From the NCBI GenBank assembly GCA_900239685.1, contig OENT01000692.1, positions 1 through 64,000 of the forward strand: a stretch of 64,000 nucleotides of DNA, given 5' to 3'. The DNA is from Rotaria macrura. Lineage: Eukaryota; Rotifera; Eurotatoria; Philodinida; Philodinidae. The notes under the pieces were generated by a model. It was given only the letters and a program-made list of their open reading frames with translations. It ran no database searches and was not told the origin of the DNA. The position numbers were made by a program, and so were the translations under genes. This document shows, in pieces, positions 47,827 to 61,069 of this stretch; positions within the stretch are counted from its first letter, which is position 1, and each line of letters begins with the position of its first letter.

Positions 47827-47855
47827 ATTCTTTGTTGTTAGCAAACGTATCAGAC

Positions 47856-49013
47856 ATGGATGAACAAAATGAACCTTTTCTAAAGTGGACTAGAATTAAA
47901 CAAAGAAACCGAACTGTAGTTTCTTTTGTGCAACGTGTTCGAAGTCTTATTAGGCAGATACTATTGGTCATTGTACATTATCTATTTCAAGTAGAATCCA
48001 TTGATTAATAACATATTGTTGAAATGAACTTTTGCTGTTCATATTTAGGTTTACGAATTCTTTCTTAATGATAATACTCTTGATGTTTCATCGTCGTATG
48101 CAACATCGCAGAGTGAAATATTCAGAAAACCGTACACAACAATACCGATAGATGTCATTGACCGCGAAGGTATATATCAATAAAAATTATCGTGCTCGAT
48201 TCAAATTAATTTATTTTTATAGAAGTACCAGAAATCAATGATCGAGAGACTGTAGAATTTAGTATGGAAGTTATTGACAATTGTCCTCAACTAGATGAAA
48301 CAATTAACCGATCAACATTGAAAGGTAAACATAGATTATTGTACTCTGATCATGTTTAATTAGTATCTCTTCTGTTAAGGTACTCGTATCGCTGAAAATG
48401 CACCATTCGACGATGATCAACACTTATTGCTGGCGTCGATCAATGGTAATTAGTTCTTGTGTCTTGAATAATAACTAATATCTTCATTTTAGAGTCATCG
48501 TCTCTCTCTCCCTGTTCAAATTTGTCACAACCACATTCTTCTCATGATTCAGAAGATCCTATCACCGTTGCTCTCTCGTACCACGAAGAAGCAAGAAATC
48601 GAGTACAAAACATCAGAAAAATTCTTGAGAAATATATTACACCAACTGATAATTCTGATCACATCGTTGACGTTCCTATTATTCACGCAAATATGGCTAC
48701 ACTCGATCGTCGAAAAGCTTCCCATAACATATATCAGCGAGCGTCTCTAGTTATAGTCTTTCTTTCGCCTAACTATCATGCCTGTAAACTATGTTATAAT
48801 GATTGGCAAGCAATCGCAGATCGGTTCATGGTAGGTTGCACAGATCAACAATCTACACGACTTCTTCTCGTGCGATTGGACACATTCAATGCAAAAGAAC
48901 TTGGTCTTTTCAATGCTGATTTCTATATCGATGCTGTAGACAAAACTGATGAATATGTAATTGATACTATTGTTGATAGATGGTGCATGATCACAACACT
49001 TACAAATCCCTGA
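47856..49013 (+). CDS. TIR-domain protein B
   Basis: Exons 47856-47990, 48049-48169, 48223-48324, 48380-48445 and 48493-49013 give 314 aa. The first junction is phase 0, the others phase 1. The N-terminus is basic and has a hydrophobic stretch (about 31-52, LIRQILLVIVHYLFQVYEFFL) that may be a membrane anchor. Residues 53-164 are acidic and disordered. The TIR domain covers about 165-310, with ITVALSYHEE, YQRASLVIVFLSPNY and LGLFNADFYIDAVD. At the position of the catalytic Glu there is Asp (D245 in CYNDW). The frame is open upstream to an acceptor at 47826, so another 5' exon is possible. It is a tandem paralog of gene A; the exon before the TIR exon is 66 nt in both. Confidence 0.78.
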
Positions 49014-50777
49014 ACAGAGACAAAATTTGTTAATCCCATTCATCAAAGTTGATTGTGTTAAATGCGAATAGTATGGAAATGATCGTTAAAACGCCTGTCA
49101 TAATACACGAACGTACTAGTTTATTCGTACACTATTAAACGTCTTGAAATACTATTTTATATTGTTCGATTGCTTTCTACCAGTGACCAATATACGATAC
49201 AGATATAATTGTTATCATTCCATGATTCATTTCTACTACTCAACCAGCAGAATATCCTGCGTACATATCATCCTCAAACAAAACAAAACCCGAAAGCTTT
49301 GATGTGACCTTTCTTCGTTTTTGATAATTTTAATTTTTTAAACGCATAAATATAAGTAATTGTACAATTATAATTTATTCTTACATGGAGACGTATCAAA
49401 TTAAGTGAAATCTCTTTTTTCAAAAATTTCATATATAATTAGATCCGGAAATGATTAGCTGCATTTTGGAAAAGAATTTTATTCTGTAGCGTAAACTTGT
49501 GCTACGTAACACCGGAAATGTCCCGGAGAAACTATTTAAAATAGAACTTTATCGATTGAAAGTGATGTGTTGGCTTCCAGCACCTTTACATTGGAGAAAT
49601 ACAACCACCTTTCAACAGTTACGGTGATTCTTCAGTGAAAGAATAGAACATATTTCATTATACAAAAATGAAAAAACCAATAAAGTTACCACTCTTTTAA
49701 ATTTAGTTGTATCGGAAAAAAGTCCCTTGTGACACTGAATTTCATATTCGCAAAAAAGTTTATTAGGTTATATTAGAAAGCACTTTTATTGATACAATTA
49801 TGAATTCAAGAGTCACACTGAACGTCGAAAATGCGTAAGAGATGAAACAATCTTGTCGCTTATTTTTGAGAATTAGTATTCATTTAGCAATTTTTTCATG
49901 GCGATGATTGATTATGATAGTTATCCTTCTGATCCGTATAAATTAAATGGATCCACTTAACACTGGGGAAAAGTTTTTCCGTCTGTTAAATACAAGAGAA
50001 GCAAAAAATTGTTCTTATATTTTTATAGGTAAAAAAAGCTGTCATGATTTGCTGATGGCTTTGTAATCCAGTAATTTAGAAGGACATTAATCATAGGTTC
50101 TACGAATAGTTATTTGTAAGTTATGTGTTCATAATACACGTCAAGTTCTAGTTAGTTAGCAGAAGAAAAAACGAATTTCGAAAAAAAACTTCTTCTATTA
50201 TCACAAAATACTTTGGTAGAACGAATGACAGAAATACTCAGTTACATCGAGAAACTGAAATTATTTTCAAAACACTATTCAAATGAGCAGTCCTTTTCCT
50301 TACAAAAATTATTAATAATCGGGAATTTTCATTTTCTATTTGATCTATAAAAATCGAAAATAATATTACAAATACTTACTTTATAAGTAGATTTGTTGAA
50401 GAAAAAAAAATAAATTTCATTGGTTTACAAATTAGCGGTGTTTTTTAACATCTTTTGCATTGTATCTTAGTTGAGGGAGCTTTAACTTGATAGTTTTAGA
50501 AATATATTTTCATTGAAATTCGTACCAACTATGACTAACTGTCATATCCAACAGAAGAACGACATGATGCTGCCTTTGTCAAATTGAATATAACTTTGTA
50601 TGTTCTCTTTATGTTTATCGATTTCTTTCTTATTTAGCCTCTTTTCTCAGTGATCAATGAATCTATTTTTTTTTCAATCAAAGATACGTCCATTTTGAAT
50701 ATATTTGTTTTTTTTTCTTCTATTGAATAATAAAAATTGAATCATGAAAAAGAAGCAAGATACGTTTGACGTTTATT
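49014..50777. other. Convergent intergenic, no gene recognised
   Basis: No supported exon; A/T-rich with poly-A and poly-T runs. Confidence 0.4.
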
Positions 50778-51405
50778 CTAAGTTTGAAAATTTTGCACGG
50801 ACGAACTTGTTATGGTTGATATTGATGCATGGACTGTGTCTGCTTCTGGTGTTGTTGGATTCTCAATTGTTACGCTTGCTTGAACATTGGTTACAGGGAC
50901 AGGAGGAATGATCGATACATTTTCATCCACTTGTGATTCGTACGGAGGTGGAGGTGAGGTTGTCACAAAAAGACTTCTTGGCTGATCAGTTGCTGTATAA
51001 GGCGGCGGCGGAGTACGAAAACCATCTACATGATGTGCACGTTGACGACGAACATGTCTATCCCGTCGTTCATGCTCTGCTTGTGCTCGATGTGATAATG
51101 ATGATGATGACGATGACAAATTTGAATCGATACTTGATTCATCTGAATCATAACTGAATTTATATCTGCCACGACATATAATGAATAAAATAAACAGTAA
51201 ACATGGAATACCGACGATAAGTATGAGACAAATAATTAATATTGGCCAAAACCATGGTGATTTTATCAGAGAATCATCACCTCCTAAACAACATTAGATA
51301 TTAGATCGAGTCTTTCAAATATATCACTTAGATAGCATTACCGAGTTGTGCATTTGTTAATGCTGAGAATAACAGAAGTATAAAAATCAATAAGAAATGA
51401 ACCAT
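50778..51405 (-). CDS. Small type I membrane protein with two PPxY motifs
   Basis: Exons 51405-51342 and 51283-50778 (phase 1) give 189 aa. Residues 1-19 are a signal peptide ending near LTNAQ. A short lumenal stretch follows, then a membrane span at about 33-57 and a stop-transfer CRGRYK. The cytosolic tail has a poly-Ser run, an Arg/His-rich helix (88-106) and two PPPPY motifs at 113-117 and 132-136. PPxY motifs bind WW domains, for example of Nedd4-type ubiquitin ligases, so the protein may be an adaptor for sorting or turnover. The layout recalls VOPP1, WBP1 and Shisa proteins, but the similarity is in architecture only. There is no enzymatic domain. Confidence 0.8.
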
Positions 51406-53181
51406 TACTATGAAGTCACTCGAATGTATTATATTTAATACAGTTTCTTTTTCTTTTTTCTTTTTGCTTCACGACTATGAAGCCATGATGGCTCAAAATA
51501 CATAATTAATAGAGCTTCATAATGAAAATTTTTCATTCGAATTGTTTATCAAAGGTATTGAATAATACAAAAATAGAATTCAGATTGTTTTTTCTCCGAC
51601 ATCTGGACAGATTACGTCTTCGTGTATTTTATGATCAGAAATGTTTCATTTATTCTATTCCATGCAATAGATTTCCCATGTTGATACAGCCTATTTGCCT
51701 TGAATGATTCATCCATAACTACTTGATTTCAGTGAGAAAGGATTTCAAATAAAGCAACATAATTGAAATCTTCTCTATTATTCTCTTTTAGATTTTTCAT
51801 CGTTTACAGTTACGTCGAGGAAAAATGTCAATTGTCTCAAACATCTGCGCAGTACACTGGTATTAGAGACCCTTTGTTGACAATAAAATATAAATACGTG
51901 ATCCTGATGCTGAGCATTAGACGGCTTACCAGGAGTAATAAAAATGTTTTTTCATTAATGACGCAAATGAAAGCACAAAAATTATGTACGGCTGTATTCA
52001 AATAGATTATAATTCTTTTCTTTTCAAAGCATTGATGGAAATGTCACTATTTTATAACATAGAAAAAAACATGCATTGATCTTATGAAAAGAGAATTCTT
52101 TTGAAATTCGATAGTACATTGGTACAGATTTTGTGTTCGTTGACCCTTACAGCATGATTTCAAGTACTACCAATTAATGATCAGAGTTCCGTAGATCATT
52201 AGATGATGGTGATCATATGAGATTTTGTGAAGCAATGAGTAGATAGATAGACAGTTTGAAGGCCAACACAAACCATGATTGTAGTCCTTGTAAAGGAATA
52301 TCAAAGATCATGTATAAGTAACATCTATAGTTGGAATAAATAGGATAGTATTCTAGAATATTTCTCAATATACACAGACAAATCGGTTATCAAGTTATTG
52401 CCTATGCATGAGAGTGTATGTTTGGTTGTAAGAGATTAGAATATCCACAGTTACACCGTGAAAGGACTCTGCCATTTGGTTCTGTTCTGCAAAAATCTTT
52501 TATTTTTTTTCCAGAGTATTGTGATTATAGCTACGAAAATCAACGAGATGTTCTCGCTGATGGTCGAAATGTGTAATGGAGATGAAACTCCATTTCAAGA
52601 AAGATCTAAATTCATAGTTTCAATTCGTTTCGACATTCTTTTGACAAATGATATTTGAGTCAGAACTATGCCCATCCTAGTCCACAGTCAACAGTATCGT
52701 TTATGGAAGGAAATTTGTTATAACTCTCTTATCATTCTATTGAGAATCAAAATTGACCGAAGTGCTTCTCATGAGTACTAATATTTCCAAGGTCTATATC
52801 TTTATAAAACTTCATCTGTTCTGACTGAAATGTTTTAGCTTCTTCCTATTGATAGTGTTCCAGTAGAATCCGTCGTAGGTTACGTTCAATGTCCTCTAAA
52901 TAAATAGATTATAATCGACTTCAAGAATTGCTTTATGCAAAAACAAAAAATCCGAAAACAAGAATCTTTATAAAACTTTGACTTTTATCATTTATAAGAC
53001 ACTTTGATCAATATCGTTTTTTGATCATTATATTGAAAAGAAAATTTTCTCCTACCCATTAGTCGCGCGTAATTTTTTTGCCTCTATTCATGTATTCTAG
53101 AAGAAGAATCATCTAACAAAAACTAACTTATTTAAATCTCTTCTTGCTTGCCTTCGTTTTTCTTTTTTCTCGCTTTTTATC
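51406..53181. other. Intergenic, no gene recognised
   Basis: No supported exon or clear repeat. This is the divergent space between the PPxY gene and the tail-anchored gene. Confidence 0.4.
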
Positions 53182-53931
53182 ATGTCAGCATCATCGAATA
53201 ATCATTATAAAAAATCTTTACCCTTTACTGATGTTCAAATACATGCGAATAAGCTCTCAGAGGATGATACGGGTTATGATAGTTTACCAAATCAATCGGA
53301 CAAACAACAAAATACTGTCGGTATTTTATTATCGTCTTCATCATCGACTAATCAATGTACTCAAATATTGAATTTAGTGAAAAACATGCCTTCGCCTACA
53401 GATATATCAACTAATAATGAAATAAGTGATATTGTTCCTACTATAACTGAAAGAATAGAGCAATGGTGTAAAAAAACTCAACCACTATTGACATCAACAC
53501 GTAAAACATATCGAAAACGTATTCAACCAGTATTAGATTCTACGAGTGGCAGTGCAGAATCATTTGCTCTATCAAATCATGTAGTAGTTGTTTCATCATT
53601 TAGACAAAAAACATCACAAGTACCAACAATATCATCAATTAATATTCCATCGTTTGGTGGAAACTTAGAATATGTACATGATAATCGTTTCGATTCAACA
53701 ACAACAGTTGATAATGTTAAAAATGATGTTGTAGCTGTCGAATTAATGGAGCAGCAACAAAAACTGACTGAAAAATTAGATACGCATCTTTCTAATAGAC
53801 AAAAATCATCATGGATAAATCGTTTTGGTGAATCGTTACGTTTATTACCAGCTAATCTTCTAGCTGTTGTTTTTATTGGATTGATTGGAGGCCTTTTTGT
53901 TACAGCTATAGTTGTTATTGTTATTGCATGA
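53182..53931 (+). CDS. Tail-anchored orphan membrane protein
   Basis: A single exon of 249 aa. Residues 1-225 are polar, with Ser/Asn/Gln-rich stretches. A segment near 86-120 (ITERIEQWCKKTQPLLTSTRKTYRKRIQPVLDS) is basic and probably helical, and another helix may lie at 180-205 (VAVELMEQQQKLTEKLD). Residues 226-249 form one hydrophobic span at the very C-terminus with no lumenal tail, so the protein should be inserted post-translationally and face the cytosol. I do not recognise the family. SNARE-like topology is possible, but no SNARE heptad layer is evident. Confidence 0.7.
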   Translation: MSASSNNHYKKSLPFTDVQIHANKLSEDDTGYDSLPNQSDKQQNTVGILLSSSSSTNQCTQILNLVKNMPSPTDISTNNEISDIVPTITERIEQWCKKTQPLLTSTRKTYRKRIQPVLDSTSGSAESFALSNHVVVVSSFRQKTSQVPTISSINIPSFGGNLEYVHDNRFDSTTTVDNVKNDVVAVELMEQQQKLTEKLDTHLSNRQKSSWINRFGESLRLLPANLLAVVFIGLIGGLFVTAIVVIVIA

Positions 53932-56900
53932 ATCTAGATAATGATATATTACTATCGGATGAAGGACTATTATGTTTTTTGATATGATAAATACAAAAAA
54001 AGTCACGATTGAGAATTCTAGTTTTCTTTTCGATACAATTGCAAAAAATGAAACACACTCATCGACTTTTTCTGCTCTGTATACACAAAATAACATATGT
54101 GCCTATGTTCCTTTTCTACAATCGTCATATGTGGTTGACGATTAATATAGTTTTCATACGAACCAATCTGTTTCTTATATTACACTCACAAGCTACTGAT
54201 GATCAGTCTATGGTACAGGCAGTTAAAATTAAGGTAATGAAAGTATATCAGCTTTTATCAAGACAATCAAATAAACTTCTAAATAGTTTCCGTCATATTT
54301 TTAACTATAATTGAGATACTACAACATATGTCGATCGCCATTGCAATACTGTAAAAACTTCCTATGGAAAAAGATACCATATATCTAGATGTGATAAATC
54401 AAACAATATCTTAAACTCATACTAAACTATAAAAATATCGATGTACAAATCGTTATTTTGGAAAATCTTTCGAACGAAATATGAAGACTCACATTAAAAA
54501 TCTTGTCATTCTAACAAGCTCAGATCATGAGGAATATGAAGAGATTACGACAAGCAAATAGAATACAGGGAAGTTACCGAATTAAGAGATAAAAAAGGCC
54601 ACCTGCTGATCTTCTTTGGATTACTTGAGGAAGAAGCATGTTCATGTTCATGTTTTGAATGAATAATAAATGAAAAAAGAATCGTTGATATTTGTCTGTC
54701 TCGGAATCTATTGATTAAGAGAAGTCATGAGATTATATCTGTTAGTTAATAAAGGCACCGAAAACCAAAATATTCCTATAAATGAAAATAAAGCTTAACT
54801 GAGAGTGGGAATATCATGTATGATTTTCTTCATCAATATAATAATATCGATGATGCGTCACTTCGTATACTAGAGGGAACTTCATGAACTGTCGCACATC
54901 AGGCTACAATACTCTACGTTCATACGGTCAAAAACTGGAGCATTTGGTCAGTATTTGATGAACACGTTTTGGAAGTACAAAAAACGATTTTTTCAATGCT
55001 CCTATTAGGCACTTTATGAACCAAGCAAATTAATTCACCTTCGTACGCGAATGTAGATGATTATGTCACAAGTTTGAGAGAATAGCTGATAGATTCATCG
55101 ATAATATTCAAAACATTTCTGAAATTAGACCATCAATATTTGACATGCATCGAGTTTTTTTCCGTTTTGATTTTGCTAAATAATATCAATCAATAATATA
55201 TGCTATAGAACTTCATCCCCCCCCCCAAATCTTTCTTTGTTTTTTACAGTTCTTGTTCTTAGCGACGATATCCTATGATTTGTTGTCCAATATTATGTTG
55301 ATTGTAGAGATTGTTGATGAAATTATATAAAATTAATGTTTAATGCAATCAAAGAATTTTTTTTTACTAGTTCTACCTTGTTATAGTAACTTATCATTCA
55401 AATAGCAAATCTTCTTGATGATCATCTGGACAAGGACTCGATATAACGCTTAAAACCAACATCGACCAAATGTTTCCTACAAACGAAACTATCATTAACA
55501 CTGCAGTTAATATTGGGGTTGTAATGGTGCATGTTTGAAAATCGAGAATGCAGACGAGACATGTTTTGAGACAAAGCCAGCATTTCTGATAAACATCAAA
55601 AGATCATTCTGGACCCTCGTTCCTTTAAAAATTGTTTATTTACCTGTTGCGAGCTTAATCAGTATCCCCTTTCTTCGAAATTCTACTCTCGATAAGCTTA
55701 TAAGCAGCATGTCATATTCGTTTGTTTCTGATAACTTTTTTTTCCTTCAATTAGATGCTACCGAATGCTACAAAATACAGTATTGAAATTGTGCGATGTT
55801 TCGATGAGTCTAATTGTATGGTAGGCATGAATTTTCTTTTCAATTTAATCAAAATCCACAATTCTCTAATATCATTTATCCGAAATATTGTAAGGAGAAT
55901 GTGGGTGGTAGTTTTGGCGAAGATTGTAATAGGCAGAACACAGAAATTATATTCACAATAACTTCCATTGACACACTTAATCATGTTCTCTGAAACATTT
56001 CGTTGTCTTCGTAAGCAAGTAATTCAGCGCAAGAATCATATGAAGCCTGCTCAAAACACGATCCAGTTTCTTATAATTCAATTTTGTTTCTATGATTAAA
56101 ATATGGTGTTGTACGGATGGTAGTAGTGGCTGCTTTATTCTTTACACGGCATGAGAATATGCATACCTGAGTGAATTGTAAGTCACAACACATTCTCATG
56201 ACTACACTTTTTCCTGCGCTTTCAGCCCTGCTTACATGTTTCCATATAAAAAGTTCAGGGTCTAGCAGTGAGTGCAATGTTGAACACTGATCTCAATGTG
56301 AAAATTACTAATGTTGATTAAGTATATATATATATATATATATATGAGTTTCATGACAAGTTCAACTATCGAAGGATATTTCGTTCGCTACTGTTTTATG
56401 TTAATTTATCATAATAATACCTGGATTCATTTTCGCATTTTCAAATTTACAAACAGCATGTAATAGAACCATCGATAAATAAGTTGTACCTGACAGATAT
56501 GTCTTGTAACATTTTATTCAAAATGAAATGAGGAAAATTTCGAAACATTTCTTGTTAAATCTAATGAAGAAGGATTGAATTCGATAATTATGATAATCAT
56601 ATCAAACCAGCGCAAAGCTTAAATATTTCTAAAGCAGAATAAATAAATTTGAATTGACAAAGGGAAATCTGTTATGCCAAAATATCTATCCGTGCATAAC
56701 TCTTCATTTTTTCTCTAATATTAAACGTCTAGTATGTAAGTGATGATTCTTTAGTTTAAAAGAAATAAATAAAAGTTTATTGACTACTTGAACGAACCCA
56801 GTTTGCCCTTAATGTAAAAGAAGGGCAAAATATGACTATTGCAATATAGAAAACATCGAATTCCATTCGCTCTCTTTATTGATTCTTTTATTTGCGATTT

Positions 56901-58531
56901 TTTTTTCTGATCAAATATAGAAAATATAATTACTCTAAGAGAGCTTCGCTCTATTCATTGAATAGAAGACAAGCAAACGTTTTTTTTTTGTGATAATAAA
57001 ATTGACTTCTTTTTTGTACTAATCTCTATCAGTTGAGAAGAAGGTGATATGAGGTCATCGGCCATGTTCGTGACTTCCTATTGGCCTCGCACTGCATTTT
57101 TCCATCAAAACCGGATCTCACCGATTTATGGCAACCACATTAATCCTACATTCTCATCAGTCAGTCTATTAGCCTAAACAGATTAGTTTATGTTTTGTTT
57201 TCTCTCATTTTTTAGTCAACTAATAATCAGATGAACCATTTGGGGGGTAATAGAGCAGTGGAACTCAGAAATTGGCCAAGAAGAGCCTTCGAGAAATCGA
57301 AAGCAAGAAAAAAATTCCCAAGGTAGGTTCACACAAGAAATCATAGTTTTCGATGATGTCATAAATGCAAGATAAAAAAGCATAATTTAAGGAGCGGCTT
57401 TTGAAGTAATCAATTATGATAATGGTGTGCTGAAAAATGCATTTGTCTTATTCTTTTTTTCTGAATGAAACAGTTGCAAGACCGTAAGTATCGTTGAAAT
57501 TTGTCTTCGGTTCACGTTAATCACAATGAAGTACGCTCAAGAGAAAAGGGATCTTGAGAACCATGTTAGTTATGCGTCGAATTAGTGAAAATGCGACTCT
57601 TTTAAAAGCAGTTTTATCATAAGTATTCAAGCATAGGGTGTGGGTTTGGTTTTCATCAATAAGATGATCCAAAGATAAAGCTACTTTCAGATTGACGTCG
57701 TAGGAACTTCAAACCACCGCAATTAATATATTAGTTTTCAAAATAGCCCAGGATCTCAGATTGACTGGCATATTAGCAGCTAAGCTGTGAGTTAAAATCA
57801 AAACATCCGTTTTAGCTCCTATAGTTTAATCTGAAAGGGGGATACGAAAATTTGATTTTGATATATATGATTCATCCACTTTGTTTATAAAGTAAATTCT
57901 TTTCTCACCTCCGAATATACTTCTGGAAATATAATCACATTTCATAGAAAGATTATCGAGCGACCATAAACACACGTTTGCACACGTGGCGGTACTGATT
58001 AAGAAAGTCGATTTTTGTGAAACTAACATCAATTTTAGAAGAAAATTATGAAGATTAACCCTTGGTCAACATTTTACGGCTACTCATTCATGAACACCCT
58101 TCTCAATATTATAGATCGTAGCGAATAGTTTCGCAATAATTGAGAGTTGTACTTTATACAAAGCTGAAGTATACACAAAGCCTTGGTATTTGCGAAATGA
58201 AACTTCGACTTTGTTTTGGCCTTACATTTAAATTTAAAATTAAGTGTGGGTACAGCCTCTAATCAATCAAATCTGAGGGCTTTAGTATGCTTTCAAATAT
58301 TGTCTTGTATGCCCCACGAATTCATTGTACTCCATACTGTTACCCAAACCTCTAAATGGGTTTAAGTGTCGGATTTCGATTAACTCGAATGAGTAGGTAC
58401 AAATCTCATTCCTGATTGCACTTTATTATGAATAAAAATATAGAATATTGTTACGATTATGCCATGAAAAACTGGCAGAAGATGAATCAGAAAGTGACCT
58501 AGAATAGAAAACATTTGTTTTTGACTAATTA
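53932..58531. other. 4.6 kb stretch with no recognisable gene
   Basis: Only short, unsupported open frames. It holds a run of ten C at 55217-55226, a (TA)n microsatellite at 56323-56345 and a short hairpin at about 56802-56830 (TTGCCCTT/AAGGGCAA). Confidence 0.4.
56323..56345. repeat. (TA)n microsatellite
   Basis: About 11 uninterrupted TA units. Confidence 0.95.
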
Positions 58532-60605
58532 ATGAAAAATATCTATCAGCGAATCGTTTTGGTTACTTTTAATATAATCATTCAATGTAGAAAATTTTCA
58601 TGGCAACAAGTTTCATGCTTGATTTGTTTGATCACCACTGGTATTGTTTTATCTGGTGTAGCTCTTGGCCTTGTACTGGTTTTCGTACTACGTGAGTTGC
58701 TTGTATCTATTGTTTCACATGCTTCTCTGTCTGTCTTCTTTAAAATTATAATTAATAGCACATGGGACCATTTTATCAACATCCAGGACGACCGTTTCAT
58801 CGACAACAGCAACAAGTAAGTCAAACAATACGGATAAAGAATAGAGCCCGTTACTACAAATAACTTCCAGTAGAACAGAAGCATCAAATAAACACATACA
58901 TTATCACTTGCATTCAAATTTTATTATCTTCAGTCATCAATCTATTTATAGTTCGATTTATATCCTATTTCCAGTTTGTCAAACATGGCTTTGAGTCGAT
59001 TTGAAATAGCTACAGATTATGCTGTTTCCGCTTGACATTGGTAGTGTGAGGGTATGAATGTTGAGAGTTGGTGTGAAAGGTAACTGCAAAGACACGCACA
59101 ATCACATCAATACTTTCATTGATAAACTGCAGTAGAGAATTACATACAATGCTGGGTAGTTCTGGAAATTTGACGATTTCAACGCAATGCAGTTGTAAAT
59201 ATTCAGATAGACTTACAGAAACACACAAGAATAGATGACTGTTTCTTCGAAGTTAGTCCGAATGTTTTCGCTCGAAACTAAAGAATCGTAGTATTTGGTT
59301 TAGATTTTCATTACTGAGATAAGCGAAAGACATTTAACTGAAGTAAACGGCAATAAGTCTCAACTAGATTTGTCTCGTTCATATCTTCCTTTTCCTCGAT
59401 GACACTAGTGACTGAAGTTGGCCAATATTCATCGTGACATGTTGAAAAACTTCGATCGATATCAGTCGGCGCTCTCAACGTCGATTGTAGCTCTTAAACG
59501 CATGTTTGGACATACTTGCATCATGAATCGATGCATCAAAAAGTACTCTATGCAATTCTACACCGTCAAAGGATAAAATTTCATCATTTACATCATGCCA
59601 TGGAACTATAAAAATCAACATTTTAATTTAACTCTATGATCTTTCTCTTTTAAATAAATATACTAAAATAGTACGAGTTTGTTTCATTTGTAACTGATGA
59701 ACCAATTTCAGCTTTGACAACAACGACGGAAACAACAAGCACGACAACAACATCAAGCAGTGAGATTCAGATTCATGTCCCTTTCTCTAATAGAGAAACA
59801 GCGGAGAATTTGTTGTTTAGCTTCGACGACATCCACCACAAGCACGAGTAGCACGAGCTCATCTTCGTCAAGTTAGATCACTTATTTTTAGCAAATGAAT
59901 CAAAATTCATTGATATCGAATAGGTACAACATCATCAACATCTACAACGTCGACTAGTAAGATTTACTGAATGACTCGACAACAAGAGCATTTAACAAAC
60001 CTTAATCTAGCTTCGACGACATCATCTTCAAGTGCGAGTACGACGAGCTCAACGACAACGACTACAGGTCAGAGACATTTGGTAAATAATTTGCGTTTTA
60101 TGATTCGATTGTAGCAACGGCGTGTTCACCATCTGGGCACGGATCATTGTCAGTCCTCAATGTAACAGTTCCGTCTAGTTGGACTCGCTATTCATACAAT
60201 ATTACAGCAGCATCCATGATCCAAATTCTTACATTTGGATTTCAGACTGAACCTGCTCGTACTTATTATTTAGACGATGTATCTGTTGTGGATGTCAACG
60301 AATCCACTTCTCAATTGCTTGAGAATCCAAGTCTCGAAAACTCATCGACAACATGGATCGGATGGACATTGTCGTGTTTCAATGCATGTGGTACTGATTC
60401 GCACACGAGAGCTGTTATAGCTTCCGGAATTAGCTGCTATTCGTCGACGGGTAATTGCTTCGGAATTTGTTGTGCACCTACAGGCATTGCCTTCCTTGTC
60501 CAATCATTTTGCGCTGTAATCGGTCATATCTACACAATATCATATCGATTATTGGCAAATGGAGGCGGGAGTAATTCAAATCACTTCTACGCTGATGTTA
60601 CTTAA
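58532..60605 (+). CDS. Membrane protein with Thr/Ser linker and extracellular lectin-like module
   Basis: Seven exons: 58532-58691, 58759-58815, 59712-59759, 59821-59871, 59924-59956, 60011-60067 and 60115-60605, all joined at phase 1, give 298 aa. The N-terminus has a membrane span (about 30-53, LICLITTGIVLSGVALGLVLVFVL), so this is a type II protein or carries an uncleaved signal anchor. Five mini-exons of 33-57 nt encode about 80 residues of nearly pure Thr/Ser, a likely O-glycosylated stalk. The last exon encodes about 160 residues with several Cys and a YYLDDVSVVD motif, typical of galactose-binding-like beta-sandwich modules, followed by a partial second module (NPSLENSSTTWIGWTL). An in-frame stop lies just before the ATG. 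An acceptor at 58588 could mean a different first exon. Confidence 0.75.
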
Positions 60606-61069
60606 TGGATACGAGATGAGCAACATGCTATTTCTAATAATAACATTAGATGACTGAAGGCATTTATCTAACAAAACATTTCATAACCATCTAACCTTTC
60701 CGTTTCACAATAAGAATTAATGTTTCACTAACAGTTTTTGATAATTCTCTAAAAAATCTTTGTAGCTAATCACATTTGAATAAAACTAATTCCCAAAAAC
60801 AGAGTACTTATGCTAGTGTGAATACTGATACATCGTCATACTTCAAGCGTGTGCAGATAAGATTTGTTATATGTACAATTGTTTAATTTTTGCGAATGTA
60901 GTCACATCCACACTATACACACGTATAGCTCAGTTTCCGAATCTCGACTATGTATTTATAAATAAATTGGAAATAGAAAAATGTGTTCATGAAATAAGGC
61001 GAGCGAAATAAAAATTTCTATGCAAGACTCAGAGTTCATGATTTGAATATCATATGCTACAATTCGTTA
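60606..61069. other. Convergent spacer, no gene recognised
   Basis: No exon seen. Confidence 0.5.

Noticed and set aside
54009..54314. 101-aa plus-strand frame after the tail-anchored gene
   Set aside because: Begins inside the 3' flank of that gene, low complexity, no acceptor that would join it in frame.
55217..55226. Run of ten C, similar to the C-run at the foldback terminus
   Set aside because: No TTAA and no matching inverted end nearby; treated as a simple homopolymer.
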